Source: a virus. From it: DNA of 34,990 nt. The stretch covers positions 1 to 34,990 of IMG/VR virus record IMGVR_UViG_3300042860_001940, one strand, 5' to 3'. Shown here piece by piece: positions 22,718 through 30,328 of this stretch. The number at the start of each line of letters is the position of its first letter. Positions within the stretch are counted from its first letter, which is position 1. Below the pieces are notes generated by a model that saw only the letters and a list, made by a program, of their open reading frames with translations, was not told where the DNA came from and made no database searches. The position numbers and the translations under genes were made by a program.

Positions 22718-23152
22718 TTAAGATTTAGAAGGAATAAAAGCCCAAATAATTTTCTTAGGGAACATCGTGTCGATGTCCTCTTCGGTTAGTTTACCCTCAT
22801 AAAGACACGCCATAACCTGATCCTCATTAAGAACAGGCTGCATGGTGTAACAACGGTCTTTAAGATTCTTTTCTTCTAGAATTCTAGAAGCTGCCTCTGG
22901 GTCAAGGCTTTGAGTAACCTTGCGTTGACGTTGTAAAGATCGATATCCGTCTACTTCTTCTTCTAGTGGATACCACAAATGACCCTTGTCATCTGGCTCT
23001 CCTTCTCGGTCTACAAGATCAGAAAGAAATGTTTTAATTTGAGTTTGTTCTTTACTTAAGTCGTCGATCTGACGCTTAATAGCAATAAATTGTTGAACTT
23101 TACTTAATACTGAGCTAACCGGTTTTTTGTCCGGTGGGATGATATTTGGCAT
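22718..23152 (-). CDS. Hypothetical helical protein
   Basis: 144 residues, not recognised. The N-terminal half is a long coiled-coil-like helix (SKVQQFIAIKRQIDDLSKEQTQIKTFLSD). A short segment follows (GHLWYPLEEEVDGYRSLQRQRKV), then more helices ending in a hydrophobic stretch (KIIWAFIPSKS). Good ribosome binding site (AAAGGAGGCAAC) before the ATG. Its place between Hsp20 and the MerR-like gene suggests a structural or accessory role; no enzyme motif is visible. Confidence 0.65.
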   Translation of the reverse strand: MPNIIPPDKKPVSSVLSKVQQFIAIKRQIDDLSKEQTQIKTFLSDLVDREGEPDDKGHLWYPLEEEVDGYRSLQRQRKVTQSLDPEAASRILEEKNLKDRCYTMQPVLNEDQVMACLYEGKLTEEDIDTMFPKKIIWAFIPSKS

Positions 23153-23201
23153 GTTGCCTCCTTTAAAAACATCCTATACCACCCCACCGACAAAGTGCAA
23201 G

Positions 23202-23690
23202 TTACTTGATGGTAATAGTTTTAGGCTTCTTTTCCTCAGGAAGTTCTTGCTTCAAGGTAATTCGAAGCAGACCGTCTTTGAGCTCAGCGCCCTTTACAAC
23301 TACGTATTCAGCTAGGGCAAAGTTCTGTGAGAATTCTCTACCTGCAATGCCTTTATGAACATAGTTAGTTTCTTGATCTGAGAGTTTGCCCTCTACGGTT
23401 AGGGTAAGTTCTTTAACCGTAATCGTGATGTCTTTCTTTGAGAAGCCGGCTACGGCCAACTCCAGGATGTGTTCATCCTTGTCTTTAAGAACATTGTACG
23501 GAGGGTAGGTTGAGGTCTTTGCTTCTAGAGCAATTTCCTTGAGAGTTTCAAACATTGGGTCAAACCCAATAGCCCATCGGTTGATATTTGGGAACAAAGT
23601 ATTGATCGTAATTGGGGCCGGAATCTGCGAGGGTTTCTTGTGCCAGTCGTGTTCTGGATAGCCTTTTCCAGGCATAGGAATCATAACCAT
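23202..23690 (-). CDS. Small heat shock protein (Hsp20/IbpA type)
   Basis: 162 residues. The alpha-crystallin domain is about 58-150: YPPYNVLKDKDEHILELAVAG, then KKDITITVKELTLTVEGKL, REFSQNFALAEYVVVKGAEL, and the G-L-L-R-I-T-L strand typical of the family. The C-terminus PKTITIK carries the I-x-I motif used in oligomer contacts. These chaperones bind unfolding proteins without ATP; phage versions may protect tail or capsid assembly. The ATG at 23690 follows AAGGAG by six bases. Two RNA hairpins lie upstream. Confidence 0.9.
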   Translation of the reverse strand: MVMIPMPGKGYPEHDWHKKPSQIPAPITINTLFPNINRWAIGFDPMFETLKEIALEAKTSTYPPYNVLKDKDEHILELAVAGFSKKDITITVKELTLTVEGKLSDQETNYVHKGIAGREFSQNFALAEYVVVKGAELKDGLLRITLKQELPEEKKPKTITIK

Positions 23691-23692
23691 AA

Positions 23693-23743
23693 TTATCTCC
23701 TTAGACGATAACTAGTAATAGACCCCCCATTGTGGGCAGGTCT
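23693..23743 (-). promoter_or_regulatory. RNA hairpins before Hsp20, possible thermometer
   Basis: On the minus-strand RNA a hairpin forms from AGACCTGCCCA and TGGGGGGTCT (23743-23720) with one bulged G. It is followed by a short AU-rich hairpin, UUAUC and GAUAA (23711-23707 and 23697-23693), whose loop and closing pair include AAGGAG, the Hsp20 ribosome binding site. Weak sequestration of this kind is what a heat-sensing leader needs. The stem is only 5 bp, so this is tentative. Confidence 0.35.
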
Positions 23744-23770
23744 TAGGGTGTAACAAGGATATCAGGAAAT

Positions 23771-23914
23771 TTATTCCGAAATGTACTTTTTAAGTGCCTC
23801 AACAATTACGTCTGTGACAGTACGGTTTTCTATGGCAGCTTTGTCTTTTACAGCGGCCCAGAGATCTCCGGCAACACGAATAGTACGTGTAGGGGTTTTA
23901 GGTGCGTTAGGCAT
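23771..23914 (-). CDS. Ribbon-helix-helix DNA-binding protein
   Basis: 47 residues, read directly from the minus strand. After a short basic arm comes a strand TRTIRVAGDLW, then helix AAVKDKAAIENR, and helix TVTDVIVEALKKYI, the CopG/Arc/MetJ arrangement that dimerises and inserts a beta ribbon in the DNA major groove. ATG at 23914 lies 9 bases after the helicase stop. Small repressors like this often bind their own promoter; the gap 23691-23770 downstream is one possible site. Confidence 0.75.
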   Translation of the reverse strand: MPNAPKTPTRTIRVAGDLWAAVKDKAAIENRTVTDVIVEALKKYISE

Positions 23915-23923
23915 GTATTAAGT

Positions 23924-25486
23924 TTAAACCGTGATGTTCTGTAAGAAAGCCCTAAGTGATCCCGCAGTTAAAGCTACTCCACCCCTGTCATCAATGCCTT
24001 CTCCGTCTACTACAGCAGCTGCTACGGCTATTTTTTGCTGCAACATAGCGTGCTGACGTTCTTCGATAGAGCCTTCAATTAAAAAGTCTTGAATAACTAT
24101 GGTCGACCAGGTAGAAGACGCTCTGCGAATTCGACCATTCCTTTGTACAGCCAACCCAGCATTCCACGGCAAGTCGTAATTAATGAGTAAGTTAGCCTGA
24201 GGCAAATCCACGCCATACCCACCAGCATCAGAACTAACAAGGATGCGAGTACTAGGATCAGTCTGAAACTTAAGTTTAGACTGTTCTTTATCCTTTGCAT
24301 TCATTTCTCCCGTGTATGGGGTGCTTCCCCAATCTGATAGCAAAGTATCTCTAATAATGTCTACCATGTGTACGTAACTAGTAAAGATAACCACCTTATT
24401 TCCATCGTACGCACTTAAAAAGTTGTCTACATACTCTTTTAGAGCAGAAAGCTTGGGAGAGCGAACAACCCCTTCTAAACGACCACTTTCCTTTAGCTCT
24501 GCAACATAGTTAGAAGTCTCTAAAGAAAATTGAAGTAAACCTGGGTGATCACACAGCATTCGTAGGGATGTTAACTTGGACATTATTTTTCCTCGTAAAG
24601 CGTCTGCGCCTTCCCAAGAGTTTTCTTGCCCATAGTGAGAAAAGATATTGAAGTCTGTTCCATAAGAATCTAATGCCTCATCAAGATCTGTAAGGATTTC
24701 GTTGACAATACTTTTATACAACTTTGCTCCTGCAGAATCAAAAGGAACCAAAATAGGTTCTGCAAATATTGTCTCTGGAAGGTACGGAGCTACGTCTGGA
24801 TCAGATTGACGTTTACGAACACACGCTTCTGTAAGCGTAGTATTTAACAGGGGCAGGTTTCGGTACCGCTCTACGCCGCCAAATCTATTTCTAACAATAA
24901 ACGTTTGGTCAAACAAATCAAAACGTCCAAGAACGCTGTTGTCAACAAACTGCATGATTGAGTAGAGCTCTTCTGGTTTTCCGTTTTCTACCGGTGTACC
25001 AGTAAGAGCAAATTTATAGTCGCTTTTTAATTTCTTTACGTATTTGGATCGTTTAGATCTAAAACTTTTGATTGCTGTGGCTTCGTCGCAGACAATGAAT
25101 CCCGTAGGGAGCTGTCGTACATACTCCCAGTCGTTAACAACTTGCTCGTAGTTAATAATGACGTAATCAACGAGTGTATGCCCCCAGTCGAATGCTTGGT
25201 GGTATTGCTCTGCTCTTTGCTTTGGTGTTCCATCAATAACCAAAGGTGTTGAAGACTCATCAGTAAATTTCCTTATCTGATCCGCCCATTGATACTTTAG
25301 GCTGGATAGGCAGATAACTATACCGGGCTCCATAATCTTCTGTTCGTCCATAAGCTGTTCAATCGCAGCAATTGTAAGAACAGTTTTACCCAAACCAAGA
25401 TCATACGCAACTAACATCTTTTTGCGTTGACACATAGCCTCAACAGCCTCTGGTTGATAGGGCAGTAGATTTCCAGTAAAACTCAT
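23924..25486 (-). CDS. SNF2-family (superfamily 2) helicase
   Basis: 520 residues. Motifs in order: LLPYQPEAVEAM (Q-like), DLGLGKT (29-35, motif I), IVCDEATAIKS (motif II as D-E-A-T), ALTGTPVENG (motif III), VVIFTSYVHMVDIIRDTLL (motif IV), ILVSSDAGGYGVDL (motif V), and QRNGRIRR (motif VI, near residue 460). This is a compact SNF2-like translocase without extra domains. It may move along double-stranded DNA to remodel branched structures or strip proteins during replication. Its start overlaps the HNH stop (TAATG). Confidence 0.85.
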   Translation of the reverse strand: MSFTGNLLPYQPEAVEAMCQRKKMLVAYDLGLGKTVLTIAAIEQLMDEQKIMEPGIVICLSSLKYQWADQIRKFTDESSTPLVIDGTPKQRAEQYHQAFDWGHTLVDYVIINYEQVVNDWEYVRQLPTGFIVCDEATAIKSFRSKRSKYVKKLKSDYKFALTGTPVENGKPEELYSIMQFVDNSVLGRFDLFDQTFIVRNRFGGVERYRNLPLLNTTLTEACVRKRQSDPDVAPYLPETIFAEPILVPFDSAGAKLYKSIVNEILTDLDEALDSYGTDFNIFSHYGQENSWEGADALRGKIMSKLTSLRMLCDHPGLLQFSLETSNYVAELKESGRLEGVVRSPKLSALKEYVDNFLSAYDGNKVVIFTSYVHMVDIIRDTLLSDWGSTPYTGEMNAKDKEQSKLKFQTDPSTRILVSSDAGGYGVDLPQANLLINYDLPWNAGLAVQRNGRIRRASSTWSTIVIQDFLIEGSIEERQHAMLQQKIAVAAAVVDGEGIDDRGGVALTAGSLRAFLQNITV

Positions 25487-25944
25487 TAGTCTTCTTTCAC
25501 GACCGCATTTATAAGTCGTTTTACCGAATTACAAACTCTACAGGTAATGGAAGGCTCTTCTCCGTTATGACGTGTTCTACGATAGCTTGTGTGAGTTTGA
25601 GACCCCTCATCAAAAAGTGGGTGCCCATTTACACAATAACCAGGATCAACAGATTGCCTGTTCTTACTATTTTCAGATTTAGTTATCTGCCTAAGATGAT
25701 CTGGGTTACAACAATTTCTAACTTTGCAAATATGATCAACAACCATGTCTAAGTTGACTGGTTCTTTTAAACTTGCTACAACAAGACGGTGTACTAAATA
25801 ATACTTTGCGTTAATCGAGTAACGACCATATCCATCATCTATTTTTCCAGTCCAAAGCCAACAGGTATCAGTCTTGTTAACTTTGTCCCAAAAACGATCT
25901 GGAAGCTCTCCTACAGAGTTATAGTCTAAAGAAGCGTTAGCCAT
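25486..25944 (-). CDS. HNH endonuclease
   Basis: 152 residues. The HNH core is LVHRLVVASL, VDHICKVRNCCNPDHLRQIT and ENSKNR, with metal-coordinating histidines and the N-P-D-H-L signature of the HNH_3 subclass found in free-standing homing endonucleases. An N-terminal FWDKVNKTDTCWLWTGKIDDGYGRY segment is typical of these proteins. A second Cys/His set (YCVNGHPLF and CRVCN) may hold zinc. It is fitted tightly between two genes with one-base overlaps, so it is either a long-settled homing gene or has an adopted function. Confidence 0.85.
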   Translation of the reverse strand: MANASLDYNSVGELPDRFWDKVNKTDTCWLWTGKIDDGYGRYSINAKYYLVHRLVVASLKEPVNLDMVVDHICKVRNCCNPDHLRQITKSENSKNRQSVDPGYCVNGHPLFDEGSQTHTSYRRTRHNGEEPSITCRVCNSVKRLINAVVKED

Positions 25945-26144
25945 TAGTTTCCTCCTCGTACAATAGCCATTACCTCTACAAGTATAGCAGTGGCTGACTT
26001 AGGGGAACCGCCTCGGTAGTATTCGCTTACGTGAGCAATCTCTTTAATGATTTTTGCTCTGATCTCAGCTTCAGTCTCCGTAAATTGCTTGTTCACCAAA
26101 TACGAAGTGTTTAGCCTTTTCGATGCCGTACTCGATCTGTTCAC
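25944..26144 (-). CDS. Hypothetical small protein overlapping the primase end
   Basis: 66 residues from GTG 26144, which lies 9 bases after AGGAG. This overlaps the primase by 74 bases. A second GTG at 26096 would give 50 residues and a smaller overlap, but has a poor ribosome binding site. The helical core (ETEAEIRAKIIKEIAHVSEYYRGG, then ATAILVEVMAIVRG) has no known motif. The one-base overlap with the HNH start supports that the frame is used. The exact start is uncertain. Confidence 0.5.
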   Translation of the reverse strand: MNRSSTASKRLNTSYLVNKQFTETEAEIRAKIIKEIAHVSEYYRGGSPKSATAILVEVMAIVRGGN

Positions 26145-27051
26145 GATTCATATCTCCTATATCTTTTACGCCTGTCCCTGCATAATTAAAGAACGAACAT
26201 TCCATGCCAGCCGCTTTGCACTTAGCAAACATCTCTTTAGATGCTTTTTCACCGGCTGCGTCAATCCTAGGATTATCAAAAGCAAAGATCAACTTCTCTG
26301 CTTGCCGAAACAGATCAAATTGAGCCTGGCTTACTGAAGCACCATAAGTTGCTACTGCTCCAACCTGCAGCCTGGACGAGCTAACCTTAACCACATCTAG
26401 TGGAGACTCAACTACGAGCATAGAAGTATTAAGGATTGCGTCTATACCAAATAGGGTGAGAGACTTTTGAACTCCAGCCGGCCTGTTACGAAATGTCCGA
26501 TTTGTCTGTCCCTTTTCTTGCCAACCCATAAGTTTTGAACTCTGAGCATTCCTAATTGGGATAATCCAATTATCGTGCTTGGTGTCCCACTTAAGTCCGT
26601 GATGCCAAGCTGCTTGTTGAGTTAGGTGACGAGCTTGCAAAGCCCAATCTGGGACCTCATCAAATACAGCAAGGCGAGCCTCACTCATCTCTACAGGTCT
26701 AGGAGGAGCTACGTATGCGTTACGTAAATCCTCTAGTTGTTTAGCTAACTCTTCAAAGTCAACTTCGATCTCTTGTTGTAGCCAAGCCTTTGCGGCTTCG
26801 TAATCCGGACGATCAAACTTTGTCTTAAGCTCTAATACATCCGCAACAAGTCCCAACACGATGCCTTTGTATCCACAGGAGAAGCAATGGTGGACACCGG
26901 TTTCTGCATTGATTGACCAGGAAGGGTTGTTATCGTCACGTCCAACGCGTTCTAAATGCATTGGACACAAAGCAATTACTTCTCGGTTACGTCTGACTCC
27001 ATCTACACCTAGACGAAGGAGTACCTTCTCAATATCTCCGTCGCGGTACAT
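26071..27051 (-). CDS. DNA primase (CHC2 zinc finger plus Toprim)
   Basis: 326 residues. The zinc finger is complete: Cys29, His32, Cys56 and Cys59 (CPMH...CFSCG). The Toprim-like core has LVVESPLDVVK (the catalytic Glu) and LIFAFDNPRIDAAG, where the usual D-x-D is replaced by D-N-P with a later Asp. GTGVKDIGDM follows. This is the short DnaG-like primase of phages. It lays RNA primers with the DnaB-like helicase. The usual C-terminal helicase-binding domain is missing. Confidence 0.85.
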   Translation of the reverse strand: MYRDGDIEKVLLRLGVDGVRRNREVIALCPMHLERVGRDDNNPSWSINAETGVHHCFSCGYKGIVLGLVADVLELKTKFDRPDYEAAKAWLQQEIEVDFEELAKQLEDLRNAYVAPPRPVEMSEARLAVFDEVPDWALQARHLTQQAAWHHGLKWDTKHDNWIIPIRNAQSSKLMGWQEKGQTNRTFRNRPAGVQKSLTLFGIDAILNTSMLVVESPLDVVKVSSSRLQVGAVATYGASVSQAQFDLFRQAEKLIFAFDNPRIDAAGEKASKEMFAKCKAAGMECSFFNYAGTGVKDIGDMNREQIEYGIEKAKHFVFGEQAIYGD

Positions 27052-27279
27052 TTAATCCCTTTTTGGTGCAACTATAAAATCACCGGCTATGTGCCTAGCA
27101 ACTTGAATGTAGATCTCTGCATTAGAAAACAAATCTTCTGGGTGGTACAGCTCATCAGGTTTACAGCCCCAGTTATGTTTTAAGTATTCCTTAAGTCCTG
27201 GAATCAAAGCATCTACAAACTCACCCGGAGTCATGTAGCCATGTGCACGTAACTCTTCGTCTCTATCTTTTTTACCCAT
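27052..27279 (-). CDS. Hypothetical small protein
   Basis: 75 residues from ATG 27279, 7 bases after AAGGAG and overlapping the zinc-ribbon stop by 8 bases; a longer upstream extension would lie wholly inside that gene. The protein is acidic and helical (TPGEFVDALIPGLKEYLKHNWG; DLFSNAEIYIQVARHIAGDFIV). No family is recognised. It sits directly before the primase and may be a small replication partner. Confidence 0.6.
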   Translation of the reverse strand: MGKKDRDEELRAHGYMTPGEFVDALIPGLKEYLKHNWGCKPDELYHPEDLFSNAEIYIQVARHIAGDFIVAPKRD

Positions 27280-27463
27280 TTCGAGGCTCCTTATAATCAA
27301 GTGGTGTTGGTGCTGTAGCAAGTGCGCCACACAAAGCACACTCCATATCTAACATATACAGAGAGATCTCTCCCTCTTCAAACATTGCCTGAACTTTCCA
27401 TAGTAAAGAGCCGCAAATACAAACTTCTATCGGAGCGTCTTTATCTCTTAGATCTAGACTCAA
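27272..27463 (-). CDS. Small putative zinc-ribbon protein
   Basis: 63 residues. Two cysteine pairs, VCICG and ECALCG, are spaced about 25 residues apart with beta-rich sequence between, as in a zinc ribbon; the first is C-x-C rather than C-x2-C. It overlaps the WhiB stop by 4 bases and the next start by 8, so the four genes 27747-26071 form a coupled set. The function is unknown. Confidence 0.6.
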   Translation of the reverse strand: MSLDLRDKDAPIEVCICGSLLWKVQAMFEEGEISLYMLDMECALCGALATAPTPLDYKEPRNG

Positions 27464-27747
27464 TTGTTTTTTCCTCCAAGTTTTCTACCAGTAGGTAATT
27501 TACCTCTAAGCATTTCTTGCCTTTGTCCCGGTGTGGTAGCTCCCCAGATACCGTCTAAATCTCTTCCGTAGGTAAGTGCGTACTGTAAGCAAGCTGTCGT
27601 TAGCGGACAGCGATTACATACTTCTCTTGCCTTTTTTACAGTGGTATGCCACTCCTCAATATAGTTCTCAGGAAAAAACAACTCTGCAGGTTCGCTAGCG
27701 CATGCTTGCGTTCCATCAAATGGTGCTGATACCGAATAAAGAGCCAT
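27460..27747 (-). CDS. WhiB-like iron-sulfur regulator
   Basis: 95 residues from ATG 27747; the longer frame upstream lies inside the helicase gene and lacks WhiB character. The four ligands are Cys16, Cys44, Cys47 and Cys53 in the standard C...C-x2-C-x5-C order (REVCNRCPLTTACLQYAL). The usual G-[VI]-W-G turn appears as GIWGA (66-70), and the C-terminus is basic (RGKLPTGRKLGGKNN), fit for DNA contact. It probably binds the host primary sigma factor to redirect transcription. It overlaps the helicase end by 32 bases. Confidence 0.9.
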   Translation of the reverse strand: MALYSVSAPFDGTQACASEPAELFFPENYIEEWHTTVKKAREVCNRCPLTTACLQYALTYGRDLDGIWGATTPGQRQEMLRGKLPTGRKLGGKNN

Positions 27748-28957
27748 ACTCTTCAAACTTCCCTTCTTCCCAATCCCAAAGCAGATCACTAGATGCCGGT
27801 CCGCAGTTACGGCTCGCCACAATACGCAATTCACGGGAAGTATCGTCTTCTTCATCTTGTTTCTGAAGTCCCAAGATAACGTCAGAGTCTTGATAGAAAG
27901 AAGAAGAGTAACCAATAGCATCTGCTGATACTTGACGTTTCTTCATCTTCCATAACAGAACCTGAGTTGAGATTACGATAGGAATTTTCTTAGCCATAGC
28001 AAGTTGCTTAAGGCCTCGAGTTATGTTTGTAAGCGCCTGAGGGCTGTTCTGCTCCCCAGTTATTTCATCTAACATTAGGTAGACACCATCAACAAATGCA
28101 ATGTCTGGACGGAGCTTGTCAATCTTTGCTGACAACCCTGTAACAGTCATTGCAGATACTGCATCTGTTAGATAAAACTTGTGCATGCTCTCCATGTCTT
28201 CGAGAGTCTTCTTATATCGAGTTTCTTCTTCTTTAGTTAGGCCCCCGCGAATCAGCCGAGAGTGGGCAATGTGAGCACGCATCGCATCGTGTCGATGTTG
28301 TTGCTCAATGTTGTTCATCTCAAAAGATTGGAACAAAGGAACATAACCGTCGTTGTGAACGTTTACTGCGACTTGCAAAGCAAGAACTGACTTACCTGTT
28401 TTAGGTGGGGCGATAATAGTAATTAACTGACCTGGCTGTAGACCGGCAGTTGCTTGATCAATAGTTTTAAATCCTGTGGCAATTCCTAACAAACCGTTAG
28501 GTCGTGTCTTAACATTTAAGTATTCATCAAATCGCTTTGTTGCTTCATGGGTTAGATCAAGATCATTAGAATCTCTAACGCCCTCATCAAGAAGCTTTGC
28601 TACTCCTTGACCAAGAACTGCAATAGCAGCGTTGTGATCTCCCGAAGCAATTGCTTCTGAAGCATCTTGCACTACTGAGATAGTGCTTTGACGTTTACGA
28701 TATTCGATTAGCTGATCAAGTAAATAATCAACGTTGTCTTCTACTGCTAAAAGACGATATGTAGGAAAGTTATCTAATACGGTAACGCCGGTAGGAACTT
28801 CTTGATACTTTGTCCAGTGTTGACGAATAAATCTCCACACTGCTTTATTTTCTTCAACAAAGAACCAGTCGTCTTGTACACCGGCTTCTAATAAAACAGA
28901 AATGTCTCTGGTACGAATTGCACGGGAGAGTAACCGCACCTCATTATCTGCTGCCAC
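27716..28957 (-). CDS. dnaB: Replicative DnaB-like helicase
   Basis: 413 residues. The N-terminal domain (1-130) is helical. A linker leads to GIATGFKTIDQATAGLQPGQL and the Walker A loop APPKTGKS (183-190). The Walker B region is FVDGVYLM, with the acidic D before G. FQSFEMNNIEQQHRHDAM fits motif H1a with its Glu, and PIVISTQV fits H3. It unwinds DNA 5' to 3' at the fork and works with the loader at 29654-30328 and the primase. It starts one base into the upstream stop. Confidence 0.85.
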   Translation of the reverse strand: MAADNEVRLLSRAIRTRDISVLLEAGVQDDWFFVEENKAVWRFIRQHWTKYQEVPTGVTVLDNFPTYRLLAVEDNVDYLLDQLIEYRKRQSTISVVQDASEAIASGDHNAAIAVLGQGVAKLLDEGVRDSNDLDLTHEATKRFDEYLNVKTRPNGLLGIATGFKTIDQATAGLQPGQLITIIAPPKTGKSVLALQVAVNVHNDGYVPLFQSFEMNNIEQQHRHDAMRAHIAHSRLIRGGLTKEEETRYKKTLEDMESMHKFYLTDAVSAMTVTGLSAKIDKLRPDIAFVDGVYLMLDEITGEQNSPQALTNITRGLKQLAMAKKIPIVISTQVLLWKMKKRQVSADAIGYSSSFYQDSDVILGLQKQDEEDDTSRELRIVASRNCGPASSDLLWDWEEGKFEEYGSLFGISTI

Positions 28958-29361
28958 TACAACCTCCCGATTTCTAAATACTTACTGCCGTACCTTAGTC
29001 CCCTTGATGGGATGTCCACAACTCCTTTGAGTTCTGGTCTATAGGGAAGTTCACCGACCAGATCTGCTACAGAGTTATACCTATTCACGTAGTTAAATGG
29101 GTTTGTTCCAAGATTATTTAAATCTTCAAAAACTTCTTCCATCTCTTTTTTTGAATATCCGAACCCTACTAACTCTAACGTGTACCCGTGTTTCTCCGCA
29201 AATCGCCAGAACAAAGAAAGAGACTGACGATTGTATTGAGACTCTTCTCCGAAGACGGGTATGCCTAGAACCTTCTTGACAGTAGGTGACCTGTCAAGAA
29301 TGCAATCTAGAGTTACTACTACCCGAAGAGGAACCTCGTTAGAGATATCCCCGTTCTTCAC
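28957..29361 (-). CDS. Hypothetical protein, possibly degenerate HAD-like
   Basis: 134 residues. The opening VVVTLDCILDR resembles HAD motif I with the first Asp replaced by Thr17; Asp19 is kept. A later acidic loop (GVVDIPSRGLRYGS) could match motif IV. FAEKHGYTLELVGFGYSKKEMEEVFEDL lies between. The resemblance to the HAD-like gene at 1771-2235 is limited to the motif I region. It lies between the SWIM protein and DnaB-like helicase with one-base overlaps. A replication-linked role is implied by position only. Confidence 0.5.
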   Translation of the reverse strand: MKNGDISNEVPLRVVVTLDCILDRSPTVKKVLGIPVFGEESQYNRQSLSLFWRFAEKHGYTLELVGFGYSKKEMEEVFEDLNNLGTNPFNYVNRYNSVADLVGELPYRPELKGVVDIPSRGLRYGSKYLEIGRL

Positions 29362-29657
29362 TAAACTACTTCGATCTTGCCGTAGTTGATTAAGAGGTTT
29401 CTAAATGCCTCTGGGGAATGCATAGCGAGGTTAGCCTCGATTGCTGGAGCTTTGGTAGAAACGTGAGTTGCATAAACCCCGCCGTTTTGGTCCATACGCT
29501 CACGAACAAAGCGAACGTGCTTGCAAGAGCTTCTGTTTTTAAAACCTACGCAGTTACAGCGGAGCTTTAAGGACTTAGTTTCTAGCTCGACTTCGTGCAC
29601 GCCTGTATCCGAAAGAAACAGTTGTGATAACTGCCAATTCTTCACTGCAAACCTCAT
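29361..29657 (-). CDS. SWIM zinc-finger protein
   Basis: 98 residues. CNCVGFKNRSSCKH gives the SWIM pattern C-x-C-x8-C-x-H (Cys34, Cys36, Cys45, His47), with preceding beta strands (HEVELETKSLKLR) as in SWIM domains. Such domains bind DNA or protein and occur with helicases, recombination factors and transposases. It is directly coupled to the helicase loader (4-base overlap at 29654-29657) and the next gene. It may help load the helicase or bind recombination intermediates. Confidence 0.7.
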   Translation of the reverse strand: MRFAVKNWQLSQLFLSDTGVHEVELETKSLKLRCNCVGFKNRSSCKHVRFVRERMDQNGGVYATHVSTKAPAIEANLAMHSPEAFRNLLINYGKIEVV

Positions 29658-30328
29658 CTTCTTAGATCCTTTCCAGAGTTTACCTCAAGTATGATGAACG
29701 CTTCATAGGCAAAGCTAGCCATTGGTGCACCGTATTGCTCTTCCCACCTGCTAAGAGGTGTATTACTTGTAACGATAGTTGGTAATCCCGAATTAAATCG
29801 AGCTCTTAACAATTCGTCAAATGTATTTTCTGCCCAACCTGATGCAGTTCGGTGTTCTTTGCCTAAATCGTCTAGAACAAATGTTCGAACGACATTCTCT
29901 TTGGCACTGTCTCCATAGATCCCATTGATCATAGTTTCAATGCTGTCATCGAAGTCAGACCACTGAGCCTTCTGAACTCGAAGAAGCCTTGGATAGTCCA
30001 TAAACATGGCTGGACGCCTAAGGGTCAAATTTGGAGACCCCCAAGCCTCGGCTGACATACCCCTCAGAAGCTCCTGGAGGGCCACAGAGGCAATAGTAGT
30101 CTTGCCGTGACCAGGTTTACCTAGGAGGAGTAATCCCTTACCGCAATTAGGGCTTCCGGCCGCTTGAACAACCTTTCCCGCCTTGACAGATTTGATCCAA
30201 GACTGGACCTTTTCAAAGGATGGGTTTGGCTGCAAATCGGAGAACTCCAACCCAACGGTTTTCATTGGGAGGTTTGCTGCTCTGATCTGAGAACGGACGG
30301 TTGGAGCCAAATCTTCTAGTTTGTACAT
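29654..30328 (-). CDS. DnaC-like helicase loader (AAA+ ATPase)
   Basis: 224 residues. Walker A is GKPGHGKT (70-77), Walker B VLDDLG (151-156), and sensor I is TIVTSNTPL. A conserved WAENTFDELLRARFNSG lies between, with the arginine finger region. It is the typical DnaC/IstB-like loader that places DnaB on DNA. It lies between the initiator and helicase genes, starts one base into the initiator stop and ends coupled to the SWIM protein. Confidence 0.85.
   Translation of the reverse strand: MYKLEDLAPTVRSQIRAANLPMKTVGLEFSDLQPNPSFEKVQSWIKSVKAGKVVQAAGSPNCGKGLLLLGKPGHGKTTIASVALQELLRGMSAEAWGSPNLTLRRPAMFMDYPRLLRVQKAQWSDFDDSIETMINGIYGDSAKENVVRTFVLDDLGKEHRTASGWAENTFDELLRARFNSGLPTIVTSNTPLSRWEEQYGAPMASFAYEAFIILEVNSGKDLRR

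Noticed and set aside
27280-27339. N-terminal extension of the 75-residue protein
   Set aside because: It lies inside the zinc-ribbon gene; ATG 27279 has AAGGAG at 7 bases.
27748-27921. N-terminal extension of the WhiB protein
   Set aside because: It lies within the helicase coding region, is not WhiB-like, and ATG 27747 gives the usual family length.
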